Shown piece by piece: positions 54,886 through 64,000 of a stretch of DNA of 64,000 bases. Source of the stretch: Gracilaria domingensis. Lineage: Eukaryota; Rhodophyta; Florideophyceae; Gracilariales; Gracilariaceae. The translations under genes were made by a program, and so were the position numbers. Under the pieces are notes generated by a model, which was not told the origin of the DNA, did no database searches, and worked only from the letters and a program-made list of their open reading frames with translations. The DNA lies in assembly GCA_022539475.1 (NCBI GenBank), contig VCMS01000188.1, positions 1 through 64,000 on the forward strand, given 5' to 3'. The first letter of the stretch is position 1, and every line of letters starts with the position of its first letter.

Positions 54886-57800
54886 CTAGACTGTTTCTTC
54901 AAAGCCACAGAGGCGAAGTGCTCGCTTTCTCAGTTTGCGCTTTTGTGCAGTGTACAGGAAGTCATGGAGAAGACCAGGCAAATCGTCGCCAACATTTGCT
55001 AGCGGCTTCCAGGTTTTGTCGTCCTCGTCCGGTAGTCCTTGCCACTAAATCAGAACCTCAATTCTTTCTTGACCGTCTCGAATATTGCACAGTTTTTCTG
55101 CTGTCTGTACGTCTCCACAATTATGCTTGGCATACTTCAATAATGCCTCATCTACTTCTTCATTTTCCAATTTCGCTCGATACAGTATCAACCTAGAGAC
55201 ATGCACTACCTTCGCTTCATGTGAAACCAAATCCTCGACTCGAAATACCCAATCTGATACAGTGTCAACAACGCGACGAGGACCTTTCCAAACGAATTGA
55301 AGCTTGTGATGCTTCGTAGTACTACGGGCTTCACGTACCAGAGCAAAACAACCGATATCAATTTCGATTCTCTTCACCTTTGTCTTTGCATTGTGGTACT
55401 CGACTCGTCTCTTTCGTTTTCCTTTGACTGTTTCAGAAACATCGTGATGCATCTTCTCAAAAGCGTCTTGTAGTCTGTCTATGCAAACTATCTGTCGTAT
55501 ACGCAATTCATCCTGAGTATTCGCATGCATATACTGCTCAACTGGCCATGCACGCGTCAGTGGTCTCAGAGGTTGATGGCCAGTAAAAATTTCTAATGGT
55601 GTTCGAAACACACCTTGTTCCTCTTTGTGGCGTAGCCCCAATCGCTCTAGAGGCGACTGATTCAGTACACTCTGGATACTTTCCACAGCAGATGGCCACT
55701 CTCGGGGACGTAGCTTCCATTCAGAGAGAAGAGATTTACATGCTCGTAAAACTTCTTTGCACATGCGCTCCACTGTACCATTGCTCCAAGGACAGTACGT
55801 CGTAGTGAAATGATGATGATAGTGGAATTCTTGGGAAAGCTTCTTTAGGAGTTGGTTCTTGAAATGAGCACCTTGATCGCTCACCAGCCACTCCCATCCT
55901 CCGAATGAAGCGATCCACATCGCAAGAGCTTCTGCGGCTACGGTGCTATCCGCTGTCGAGCATGGCCAGAGCCAAACGTAGGAGCTCAGGTCGACTTTGA
56001 TGAGCAAGACATGTTTCTGACCAGTTGTACTGTCTCCCATAAAAAGAAAGTCTACATGGAGTACTTCGTTAGGTCTGCTGCCATGCAGTGCACTTCCCAA
56101 TGGGCGTCGAATTCGCGATCCGGAGCGAGTTATAATAAAATGAATACAACCGCTTATGAAATTATTAACATCTTCATTCATTTTGTTCCACCATACTTCT
56201 TCCTGGAGGATACTGGCCGTGGCAACGCGCCCCCTGTGTCCACTTATTCCACAATGGGCTATTTCCAAGAGACGTAGCGTAAGCTCTAGGTCTTGACGGG
56301 GAATCCATATTTTGTTGTTCACATTCCACAACTTACTGGAAGAATCCCAGGTTAATAGAGAGTCGATGCTATCTTCCGGTTCAGCGTCAGCCTTCGCTTT
56401 CGTCTGTGAGTGCCTAAATGTTTCAAGCGTTGGCCACTCAATATCATCCGTACTTGGAATGATTCGACGTAGTTTTAGTACCAAACTGTGTACAGAACCC
56501 ATCTGAAGTTTCTTCGTGCGATGGTTTTTTGTCCATCGTGTCAGCATGTCTGCAAAGACATTAAGTTCAGCGCTGAGGTGACAGATCAAATAATCAAACT
56601 TCGACAGAAAGAGAGCCCATCTTTGCACTTTGCAAACGATATGTCTGCCCAGGTTGGGTTCAAAAACTCGAGGGTTGAAGATGAACAGTAGATTACGGTG
56701 GTCTGTGAATACATAAACAGGATTCTCACCCATAAGGAGACAATCTAGTTTCTTGAACACCTAAAAGATAGCAAAGGCTTCTTTTTCGGGAGTGCTCCAC
56801 TTCGTCTGAGTTGCAGTAAATTCTTGACCAACAAAAGCCAATGGTTCGTGGTCTTGCTGGTCTAAATCGCGATCAATCTGCTCTAATGGGACTTGAGTCA
56901 CTACGCCCGACCAGAAACGTTCAGAAGCATCAGTGAATATACATATTGCGTAGTTATCCTTTGGATACGATAAGCGCACTGCTTGACGTAGTCGCTCCTG
57001 TAGTGTCTCAAAAGCTTCCTGATGTTCTTCGTTCCATTTCAGCTGCACGAGGCTAACATTTTGTATTGCCTTCTTGGTTCGCTTGGACTTCATCTGATAT
57101 GCTTTTTCAAGCAACTCCTTCAACGGAGACAAAAGCTTTGCTGCGTCGGGAACACAGTGCGGCATCTATCTGACGCAGTGTACAAACTCACAAAGCTCTG
57201 CTGCAGCTTTTGGAATTTCTATATTCTTCAACGCTTCGATCCTGGATGGATCTAAGCGATAGCCCTTCTTGTCAATAACACGACCGCACCACTTCACCTC
57301 TGTCTTGAAGAAAGAACTTTTCTTAAGAGATATAAATAGTTCTTTCTCTGTGCATATGCCAAAGAAGCGGTCGAGAACATCAAGAAGTTTGCCTTCATCG
57401 CGAGCATAAAGAATGAAATCGTCAACCCAGAGCTTGAAGTGATCCTGTAACTCTTGAAATGCAGTTTGTACGCATCTCTGAAAGTGCGATACAGCATTGG
57501 TCAGTCCCATGAGTACTCGTCGCGAGGAATATATTCCTTTCGGACAGATAATGCCACACTTTTCGTAAGAGTCTGGATCAAGTGGGACTTGTCAATATCC
57601 GGACACGAAGTCAATAACTGCAAAGACAGTGCTTCCTTCGAAGTCTTGTATCTCGGAATCTATATGCGGCATGGGCCACACTACTTTCTCTGTAGCAGAG
57701 TTAATTGGCCGTAGGTCCACGGTCATACGAAATTTGGCTTTTGAACTTGGCTTGGCGACAATAAGCGGAGCCGAAAGCCACTTTGCTTCCGGAAATGGCA

Positions 57801-57894
57801 TCATAAAGTCCATTTCTACAAGTTTCTCGATGAAACTGTCAAGAAATATCTGTTGTTCTGTCGGATAGCAGCGCGCTTTCACCTTGATGTGCAT
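54886..57894 (-). pseudogene. pol: Element F pol: RT, RNase H, integrase, chromodomain; four stops
   Basis: One frame is kept from 57894 to the TAG at 54886-54888, with stops at 57592 (TGA, expected Trp in GYWQ), 57166 (TAG), 56761 (TAG) and 55045 (TAG, expected Lys). RT: MTVDLRPINSATEKVVWPMP, MGLTNAVSHFQRCV, and WVDDFILYA as the YxDD box. RNase H: CIFTDASERFWSGVVT, FTDHRNLLFIF, FADMLTRW. Integrase: His-His-Cys module with its last Cys replaced (SGCIHFI), then DDE residues in HVDFLFMGD, VSDQGAHFKN and GTVERMCKEVL. C-terminal chromodomain: EKLCNIRDGQERIEVLI-stop-WQGLPDEDDKTWKPL. The pol ends 17 bp before the MULE target duplication. Confidence 0.88.
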
Positions 57895-58789
57895 GCGACC
57901 TTTTATGGTCTCAATCCTCAGAGGTGATAACTTGGCTGGTGGCGACTTTCCCAGCCTTAGTCGAAAATTTGCGGGTACTTATCGAAGCTTAATTGTAGCC
58001 TCTCGGATCCTGATTTCGACAGCTCATTTGACTTAGCTTACAGTACCGATTTCCTCATTGCATCTTTAATATCCACTTCGCTGTCCTCTCCAACGTCGAG
58101 ATAGATGGATTCTTCAGTATTGTCATCATCGCTTTGATCACCTTGACTGTGCATTATGCCCCGCAAAGAAATCGATGACACCTTTGCTGCCTCCTTGTCG
58201 TCCTCGAGACGAATGTCGTTTGAGGCATACAAAAGAGGAATATCAACGTCGGACCCAACTCGAGACATTGCCGCTTCGAGCATGACCCGGTTGCTTAGCC
58301 CGAGGGCGTTCAGAACCTGCCTACCAATCACAATACCAGTAGCAGGCTCATTAGCTGCGAGCCAATCGACATTGCGGAGAAGCAAGAGTTTATCGTGACG
58401 GACTTCCAAAGCCACATCAGCGGACACTCGAAAATTACAGGTAATTGGAGCGGCAGCTTCGTTGAATACATTATACACTGCTGTTCGTACCAGCTTGTGC
58501 ATTGAACGAATGCCATCTAGATCCTTCAGCTTATTGTAAAATGACATTGGCAATATGTTTGCCGAAGATCCTTGATCAGCGGTTACTTCGTCTTCCAAAT
58601 TTTATTTACAGAACAGAGCATCAAAGATGGTAGAGGTCTTTTTCTCGTCCTTTGTCTTGATCTTCTTTACCGATCTCTTTTGGGTTTGAGATTTTTCTTT
58701 CTGTTCGCGAAATGTCTTGAGAAAAGCCTTTTTTTTCCTCTGTTGAATTAGGACATTTGCTAATGAAATGACGTTTTCCATAGCACTTA
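57895..58789 (-). pseudogene. Element F gag end and aspartic protease, truncated
   Basis: From 58789 downwards: a partial zinc knuckle (KCYGKRHFISKCPNS) that lacks its first cysteine because the sequence is cut at a TTA; a Lys-rich linker; a stop near 58600; then a protease-like open frame (58598-58038) with the active-site-like ADQGSSANILP followed by NVDWLAANEPATGIVIGRQ and an acidic tail. The protease lies in a different frame from RT, so a frameshift or recoding site lies near 57900-58037. Confidence 0.7.
58787..58789. repeat. Putative Harbinger 3-bp target site TTA
   Basis: TTA is followed by GGGCCGTTCTAGGAGTTG, a typical PIF/Harbinger boundary (TWA target, G/C-rich TIR start). Element F gag homology ends exactly here. 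No matching right TIR was found. Confidence 0.4.
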
Positions 58790-60260
58790 GGGCCGTTCTA
58801 GGAGTTGAAAAAGGTGGGAAAACGGAAAAAAAAGTTTTCGTTTACTTGTTTCCAGACAAGAACGTGTTCCATGAGTGTAAGTAAATAAAGGAAAGCGTTA
58901 GCACAAATTCCACACAAGAGCGCATTCATGTGTGTGCAAGTGCGAAATCGTCTCTGTTCTCCTCAACGCAGCACTTCAACCCTGCTTCATGATCGGACAC
59001 AAAGGTTTGGTTCGCCGCCATTTGCTGCATCGAAGACTGCTTCAGAAAGCTGTAAAAATCAGACAATGGAGAACTACAGAACTGCCAGATACTATTCAGG
59101 TTCTTTATCTATTGCTTCAAGAATTTCAACGTTCAAAGAGTCTGCGATCTAGGACACTCATATTTCGCCCACTATTTTCAGTCTCACATCATCTACAATC
59201 GCTACCAAATAATTACTTTCAACGTATGTATCGTGTTTCAAAGCAGCAGTTTGAAACTCTTTGTGAGCTTCTCCGAGAACGATTACATCGCACACAAAGG
59301 AATAGTTCACTTTTTGAACATGCACTTCAGGTCGAAGTCATGCTGTTCATAACCCTTCGACTATTAGCTGGGGCTAGTTATTTAGACGTCAGCTGGCCGT
59401 ACGGGATTGGAATTTCTACTGTTTATGCGGTCTTTGAAGAAACTTTGTTAGCGTTCGATGACTGTCTACCGCCAATACGATTTCCACAAACAGAGAGCGA
59501 ATGCGTGCAAAACGCAAATATGTTTTGTTGGCTGCGTAACACACCATTACATGGTGTAGTAGCTGCACTAGACGATCTTGCTGTTGAAATTCGAAGACCA
59601 AGATCTGACGAAGTTCCTGATGCTCGTAAGTACTTCAATCGAAAAGGATTTTTTGCGATCTGTGTGCAAGCAGCAGTAAAAGCCGATTATCGATTCTGTT
59701 TCGTATCAGCGCGTCACTCAGGAGGGACACACGACTCTACTGCGTTTGGAGCTACAAAACTATATGAGTTGCTCACTGGTTCTATTCTACCAGCATGGGC
59801 AGCCGTGGTCGCTGACGATGCCTACTCGAACGAGAAGGCTGTACTGACACCATACCCTGGAGAATCGCTCACACAGCGCGAAGATGCTTTTAATGCGTAC
59901 TTATCTCTGTGTCGAACAGTAATGGAGCAAGCATTTGGTATGCTCGTGTGTCGCTTTGGTATATTCTGGTCTGTGTTGCGCTATCCATTGCCAAAGGTAA
60001 GTCTTGTAGTAATGGTAGCTTGCAAACTTCACAACTTTATTATGGAGAACTGCGATTCTTCACTGTTTGATATGATCCCAATGCATGAGGAAAATCACGT
60101 GAGTGGTGAACCTTATGTTCACTTTCAAGATGTGTTGCATATGGAACAAGAAAGTATGAGAGGGCGAAATCGTAGTCGTGAATCATCTACACTCCGCGAT
60201 GGGATTGCTGATCAGCTTCAAGCACTTGGCTTAGTTAGCCGTAGAATTCTGCATGGATAG
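58790..60260 (+). mobile_element. PIF/Harbinger DNA transposon, right end not located
   Basis: The left terminus is proposed at GGGCCGTTCTAGG (58790) inside the element F zinc knuckle. The transposase occupies 58989-60260. I searched 60261-60700 by eye for the reverse complement of the left end and did not find it. The right end may be deleted or strongly diverged, and the end coordinate given is only the transposase stop. Confidence 0.6.
58989..60260 (+). CDS. Harbinger (HARBI1-like, DDE_Tnp_4) transposase, intact
   Basis: An uninterrupted 423-residue frame from ATG 58989 (MIGHKGLVRR) to TAG 60258-60260. Order: N-terminal helix-turn-helix-like half (SKQQFETLCELLRERL; VEVMLFITLRLLAGASYLDV; GIGISTVYAVFEE), then the catalytic half. 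The first Asp is in ALDDLAVEIRRP (about 59570), followed by the family HD motif SARHSGGTHDSTAF (about 59707-59750). The second Asp is in VADDAYSNEKAVLTPYPG (about 59810) and the Glu in RTVMEQAFGMLVCRFGIF (about 59925), with the HNFI motif after it (KLHNFIMEN). All three catalytic acids are present and no stop is seen, so it may encode active protein. Harbinger elements usually also need a Myb-like partner protein, which is not seen here. Confidence 0.9.
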   Translation: MIGHKGLVRRHLLHRRLLQKAVKIRQWRTTELPDTIQVLYLLLQEFQRSKSLRSRTLIFRPLFSVSHHLQSLPNNYFQRMYRVSKQQFETLCELLRERLHRTQRNSSLFEHALQVEVMLFITLRLLAGASYLDVSWPYGIGISTVYAVFEETLLAFDDCLPPIRFPQTESECVQNANMFCWLRNTPLHGVVAALDDLAVEIRRPRSDEVPDARKYFNRKGFFAICVQAAVKADYRFCFVSARHSGGTHDSTAFGATKLYELLTGSILPAWAAVVADDAYSNEKAVLTPYPGESLTQREDAFNAYLSLCRTVMEQAFGMLVCRFGIFWSVLRYPLPKVSLVVMVACKLHNFIMENCDSSLFDMIPMHEENHVSGEPYVHFQDVLHMEQESMRGRNRSRESSTLRDGIADQLQALGLVSRRILHG

Positions 60261-60796
60261 AAAGGTTATTGTGTTCTAACAAAGGCTTCTACGAGCGACA
60301 GCGTTCTCGCCTCTCGCATCCCCAAATCCGAGTTCCTCTCTGTCAGCAGTTTCTTGGCGAGAGGTGAGACAGGAGAGGCGGGAGAGTCGGAAGAGGAGCG
60401 TTGCTATAGTTATGCACCACCTCGATGTACAGCCCCGCGGCATGTTCCTGTGCGAAATGCAATCTTGCAACTATCAACGAACCCGATTACATCATCAACG
60501 CTGAGAGTTTCAACGCTTGCGGGAATGCATTGCAAATCGCTGCATGTCGGAAACGTACAGGAACGGAGCGGCGCAGCACCATGATGATCATTAAACGCAA
60601 TAAGATGCAGAAGGGCTCTTCCCCATTCCCGGATTTCAGCGCGAATCAGCATGCTCCCAGTTGCCGCCAGGAAAAACAGTCGCACCAAAACAGCTGCTGC
60701 CTTCTTTCAGAACATCGCCATCGAACGCCAACAAAAGCTCAATCCTCGTCGCCCGACCATCCGCCATTCCTCCGCCCCCGTCGTTCGCGCAGCGCA
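60261..60796. other. Region between Harbinger transposase and next gene
   Basis: It contains a small inverted repeat (GCCTCTCGC near 60310 and GCGAGAGGTG near 60357) and the open upstream extension of the next frame (from 60425; alternative ATG at 60581). No Harbinger right terminus was recognised. Confidence 0.45.
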
Positions 60797-61597
60797 ATGA
60801 CCGAAACCAACCCGCACGCTAACGCCGATTTCCGCCAGTTCTTCATCCCCCCAGTGCATGAAAAGGCCGCACCGTCCACTTCAACAGAACTCCATGCCAA
60901 ACAACCCGCCACAGAGAGCAACGATGTGCAGTTGGACACCAAACTATCAAATCTCTTTGACGGCCTTGTGCCAAATGAGTCACCTTCATCTCCTCCGTCT
61001 ACTCGTCAAATTGAACCGGTTCTCGCAAACGACTCTGACGTTGAGTTGGATGCCGAGCTTTCAAAGGTCTTCGACAAACCGGCTGTGACGGAGGTATCGC
61101 CCTCCCCGCCACCGTCCGTCGTGCCGCAGCAAAACCGCTCTGTAGCACATGCGCTTCGAGCAAACTCGAAACGACTTTCGCTCTCCGCTGCGTACAAAAG
61201 CAAGGGCGCTGGCGCCCTGCTTTTCGCTTCGTCAGTAGCGCCCGTGACGACGAAGGCGAAGCCCAAGCCGATCAATTCCGGAGAAACGGAGCCTGCCACC
61301 GAGGATACCACCAACGCAACGAGCGAGGGTGATAAAGAGGTTCGAAAGCCGCTCAATGACGGACACAAGTCAGAAGACGTCGCGCCTGCGTCTGCGAGGG
61401 AGCTGATGAAGAGGCGCCTGGCGGCGAGGAATAGCGCGTCCAGGAAACGGCATGCTCCATCAAACTCCTCGTTGATGAACGCATCAAATAACGCGTCGCT
61501 CCCAAAGCCTTCAGAAGGACAATTCCCGTATCATGACAAAGACAAGACCGGCAGTTCGCTGAAATATGCCCGATTCGGCGACGCACAGCCGCGCTGA
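60797..61597 (+). CDS. Hypothetical disordered protein, 266 aa
   Basis: The frame is open from ATG 60797 (MTETNPHANADFRQFF), with an in-frame ATG upstream at 60581 as an alternative. It is rich in Ser, Pro, Lys and Ala and has no membrane segment. It contains two copies of an acidic-amphipathic motif: DVQLDTKLSNLFDGLVPNE and DVELDAELSKVFDKPAVTE, each followed by a Ser/Pro stretch. Later parts are basic (RELMKRRLAARNSASRKRH). The duplicated motif argues for a real, translated protein, possibly a scaffold or regulatory factor with two docking sites. I do not recognise the family. Confidence 0.55.
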   Translation: MTETNPHANADFRQFFIPPVHEKAAPSTSTELHAKQPATESNDVQLDTKLSNLFDGLVPNESPSSPPSTRQIEPVLANDSDVELDAELSKVFDKPAVTEVSPSPPPSVVPQQNRSVAHALRANSKRLSLSAAYKSKGAGALLFASSVAPVTTKAKPKPINSGETEPATEDTTNATSEGDKEVRKPLNDGHKSEDVAPASARELMKRRLAARNSASRKRHAPSNSSLMNASNNASLPKPSEGQFPYHDKDKTGSSLKYARFGDAQPR

Positions 61598-62448
61598 CGC
61601 ACAGTACACGACAAAGATTATCAGCGCGGAAGGGCAACAAGTATGAACAGAAGGATGAGAAGCGGCTGCGCCGCCTCAAGGGCAGTGGACAAGCCCGTTT
61701 GGCACAGCCAGCACAGAGTAAACAGCCGCACCAAGTGACAATCGGGCGTAGAACACAGTATACGAACGCAGTGCGCACACTTGAGCACCTGGGCTTCACT
61801 TTGGATGAGCAATGTTCCTTGTGGCTCCGAGCGACGAGGTGCAGACCGTCGGGTACGGCCCACTGTTGAAGCGGGCGCTCACGCACGTGGCCGCCGAAGA
61901 ACGGACTGCGGCGCAGAGCGCCGCTGCAGACGAGGCGCGCACGGCGCTGATGGAACTGTGCGACGAATACGAGGGCGAAGGCGGCGGATAGAAGAGCGGC
62001 ACGCGAACACGCCCGCAAAAAACGTACAACACGTGCTGCATACAACCGTAAAGGCGCTCGATACCGAAGGTATATCAACGCAGCTGTACATCGATGCACA
62101 ACAAACCGATGTAGTTGCAACAACGATGGCGCCTCCGCGGCGATGAGCAAAGGACGCGGGCTCAGCGCGACACTACCTGCGGCTGCCCGAATGGCGCCTT
62201 CCATGACCTGAAGCGCCCCAACTAAAAGCGCGGCGTCAGTCCCGACCCGCGTAGCTAGCCGCTCCGCGCCTCGTTCACGCTGGTGAACCGGCCCGCGTCC
62301 AGCAGCTGCTCGACGCCCTCCGCGTTCATCGTCGCTGCGCTGTTGGTGGTAGCCGCAGACGCCCTCTTGACCGAGATGTGCAAGCAACTCTGTCTTTTGG
62401 CCCCGCACGTCATAACCACCGCATGCACGCCAAACCCTTCCAAGACCA
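61598..62448. other. GC-rich region with coding-like fragments, no resolved gene
   Basis: Plus-strand fragments read like protein in two frames: KGNKYEQKDEKRLRRLKGSG and LEHLGFTLDEQ (61630-61810), then VAPSDEVQTVGYGPLLKRAL and AADEARTALMELCDEYEGEG (61811-61990, ATG start, TAG stop). A frameshift or an unseen intron would join them. Long minus-strand frames here overlap these and are probably GC artefacts. Confidence 0.3.
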
Positions 62449-62652
62449 TCATCCCGTTCTCCGATCGGTGCCCGACTCTTGCAGTCGGCGACAGGCCATG
62501 GCGGCTGTGACCGCAATCTCCGCGGGCGTGGTGCGCTGAAAGCGCACAATATGACGATTCTGGTCGAACAAATGGTGGTGTGAAACGCCTTGCAACTGCT
62601 CTGCATGCGTACAGCACGCCACTGCCCGTGCTTCAACTCGGCGGAGCTCCAT
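62255..62652 (-). pseudogene. Unknown coding-like fragments, minus strand
   Basis: A 67-codon frame from ATG 62652 (MELRRVEARAVACC; RTTPAEIAVTAAMACRRL) ends at 62449. It is followed in another frame by MMVLEGFGVHAVVMTCG and EGVEQLLDAGRFTSVNEAR (down to 62255). The two look like one protein separated by a frameshift near 62450-62470. No family is recognised. Confidence 0.3.
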
Positions 62653-62890
62653 TCGTCAACCCTCGATTGAAGCACGCTTTTTTGTGAACAGTAACGTGTG
62701 TGTTTTCGACATGCAAGGAATCCAGCCCAAGGTTGTTGACAAACGGCGTCAACGAGCGCTTTGAATCAGGTAACGTTAACAGATTCGTTTCGTTGCCCGG
62801 TGTCAGAAGAAAGGGCGACTGTCTGAGTCCGTCGCTGATCAAGTCGCGCGCGCACCGATCTCGGCCGATGAATAGACCAGAGGCGGCCGA

Positions 62891-63181
62891 TCAGCCGCAG
62901 CTCTTGTTGAGGGTAATCACGATCGCTTTCCAAGCGCCCATGTCGATGGTCACATGCGCCGCAGCGCTTCCCGAACGGTGACAGGTATAGGGCAGCCGCA
63001 ACTTTTTGTCGCCCTGCTCGAAGGTGCCGTTTGATGACAGGCCGCGCGTGCTGATGGACAGCACTTTGTCGGAGCTCTTCACGCTTGGATTGGCGTATTG
63101 AAGGGCTGTGGCCTTCTGGTTGACGCGCACGATCAGCGTGGTCACCGCAGATGATGCGGACACGAGCATTGCGTACCACAT
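62891..63181 (-). CDS. Possible secreted or membrane protein N-terminus, 96 codons
   Basis: It starts at ATG 63179-63181 (MWYAMLVSASSAVTTLIVRV, a hydrophobic leader) and continues with a polar ectodomain-like stretch containing one cysteine pair (LRLPYTCHRSG and VITLNKSCG), ending at TGA 62891-62893. The same frame is open again from 62890 to 62633 (SAASGLFIGRD; NETNLLTLPDSKRSL), so the stop may be a mutation or lie in an intron. No domain is assigned. Confidence 0.35.
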   Translation of the reverse strand: MWYAMLVSASSAVTTLIVRVNQKATALQYANPSVKSSDKVLSISTRGLSSNGTFEQGDKKLRLPYTCHRSGSAAAHVTIDMGAWKAIVITLNKSCG

Positions 63182-64000
63182 GTCACCAGGTGAAGGAAAG
63201 AAGGCCGTACGTCACTGGCGTATCGCTTTATCACTGTGGTGTGTATCAAGTACTTATCCGTAGGACGTACAGAAACATGATAAACCTGGTTTCATTCTCG
63301 CGCTTTATCGCGCGCACATCGAAATAACAGCGTGAACCAAACGCGCCCATGTGGGTGTGCAAACGCGTTGAAAACGGCATGCGCTTGCGGCGAGCCTGTA
63401 GAAAGCGTCTGAGACTTCAGTCGATACTCTGCCTGGCGCGCACGGTAAAACAGGTGGAGGAAGGACACTTGATCGTGGTGGGTTGGGAACATGGTGAACA
63501 TTGGGGCGAGGCGGCAAACACACACGCGACTGTGGTAACGGCGGCGGTGCTGGCGATCGGATGGCGGGCGCAACGCACGGGAATGAAGAGAGATATTTTT
63601 ACGACATGGTGAGCTGGATGTAGCGCGCGCCCAATGGGCGACGCCCATGTTGTTTTTGTGAATACAGTACTGCACAGGTGTCACACGCCCAGCCACTAGT
63701 GGCTCAGCGTGTGACAGTGCACTGCAATGAAGAGCTGAAACGGCCGCCGGCGCCGATCCGCGGACGCCCACACTCAGCGCTTCTTCGACATATCGCTCGA
63801 CGGATCCTCCGCGCTCATTTCATTGCTTGGGAGTTGCAGCGTGATGAGCTACGTTGCCGCTTTTCTCCCTGCGCTGCAGATTTCCCACAAGGCGCCAGCC
63901 GCAAGGCGACGAACACGGATTGAGCCAAGCGCCAGCACGGCGCCTCGCACGCTGTCCGTCGACACGCCACAGCCCACTCCGCGCCCAAGGTGGTTCCGCG
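63182..64000. other. GC-rich end of window with an imperfect palindrome
   Basis: No gene is supported; long frames on both strands reflect few stops in GC-rich DNA. An imperfect palindrome spans about 63670-63724, with its core TGTCACACGCCCAGCCAC mirrored by GTGGCTCAGCGTGTGACA around CTAG. Confidence 0.45.

Larger units (their letters stand above)
54886..58789 (-). mobile_element. Element F: Ty3-type LTR retrotransposon internal region, 5'-truncated
   Basis: On the minus strand the order is half a gag zinc knuckle, protease, reverse transcriptase, RNase H, integrase and chromodomain. It is unrelated in detail to elements A-D (no antisense ORF here). The upstream end breaks at 58789, where a Harbinger element begins. 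Downstream, the MULE separates it from its probable 3' region (48641-49523). The wording of its RNase H and integrase resembles Phytophthora Ty3 elements, which I use to infer an oomycete host. Confidence 0.8.

Noticed and set aside
61353-62675. 440-codon minus-strand open frame
   Set aside because: It is antisense to a more plausible gene (60797-61597) and to plus-strand fragments. Its composition (Arg, Ser, Leu, Cys mix) is typical of frames that stay open in GC-rich DNA, and no domain is visible.
1-64000. CRISPR array, bacterial defence or phage genes
   Set aside because: No regularly spaced repeats, no ribosome-binding-site-led operons and no such protein motifs. All recognisable genes are eukaryotic transposons or eukaryote-like.

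Overview
The window looks like accessory, transposon-dense DNA from a eukaryote. An oomycete (Phytophthora/Pythium/Aphanomyces-like stramenopile) is the best guess. This is inferred mainly from the minus-strand Ty3-type pol at 54886-58030, whose RNase H and integrase wording resembles retroelements I know from Phytophthora, and from short GT-AG introns and a compact secreted-protein gene. No rRNA gene, CRISPR array, bacterial operon or confident housekeeping gene is visible.

Layout. 1-4135: 3' part of a Ty3/chromodomain LTR element (element D). 4136-6839: AT-rich sequence with one possible minus-strand gene. 6840-19166: element A, structurally complete (LTR-PBS-gag-pol-chromodomain-antisense ORF-PPT-LTR) but full of stops. 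19167-23228: 3' part of element C, followed by an LTR remnant (E) to 23934. 23935-25071: unique sequence with a candidate spliced minus-strand gene. 25072-37722: element B, the best preserved copy, ending in an odd LTR-leader-partial LTR tail. 37723-42824: mostly non-coding, with small repeats, a tRNA-like segment and a possible MITE. 42825-43526: an intact gene for a secreted glycine-rich protein. 44176-44293: a perfect 44-bp inverted repeat. 46640-48640: a decayed unknown gene. 49533-54860: a Mutator-like (MULE) transposon with 455-bp TIRs and a perfect 9-bp target duplication. It lies just past the end of a second Ty3-type pol (element F, minus strand, 54886-58789), which is itself cut at its gag zinc knuckle by a PIF/Harbinger element with an intact transposase (58989-60260). 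60797-61597 is an unrecognised, possibly real host gene. 61600-64000 is GC-rich with broken coding-like fragments.

The most unusual content is in elements D, A, C and B. All four carry, between pol and the 3' LTR, a long ORF of about 630-690 codons on the opposite strand to gag-pol. The ORF starts 44-80 bp from the 3' LTR and runs convergently towards pol. The four proteins share ordered motifs although their host elements have diverged, so this is a conserved accessory gene family of these retroelements that I do not recognise. The same elements share a purine-rich spacer between the convergent genes, and B also holds internal copies of its polypurine tract.
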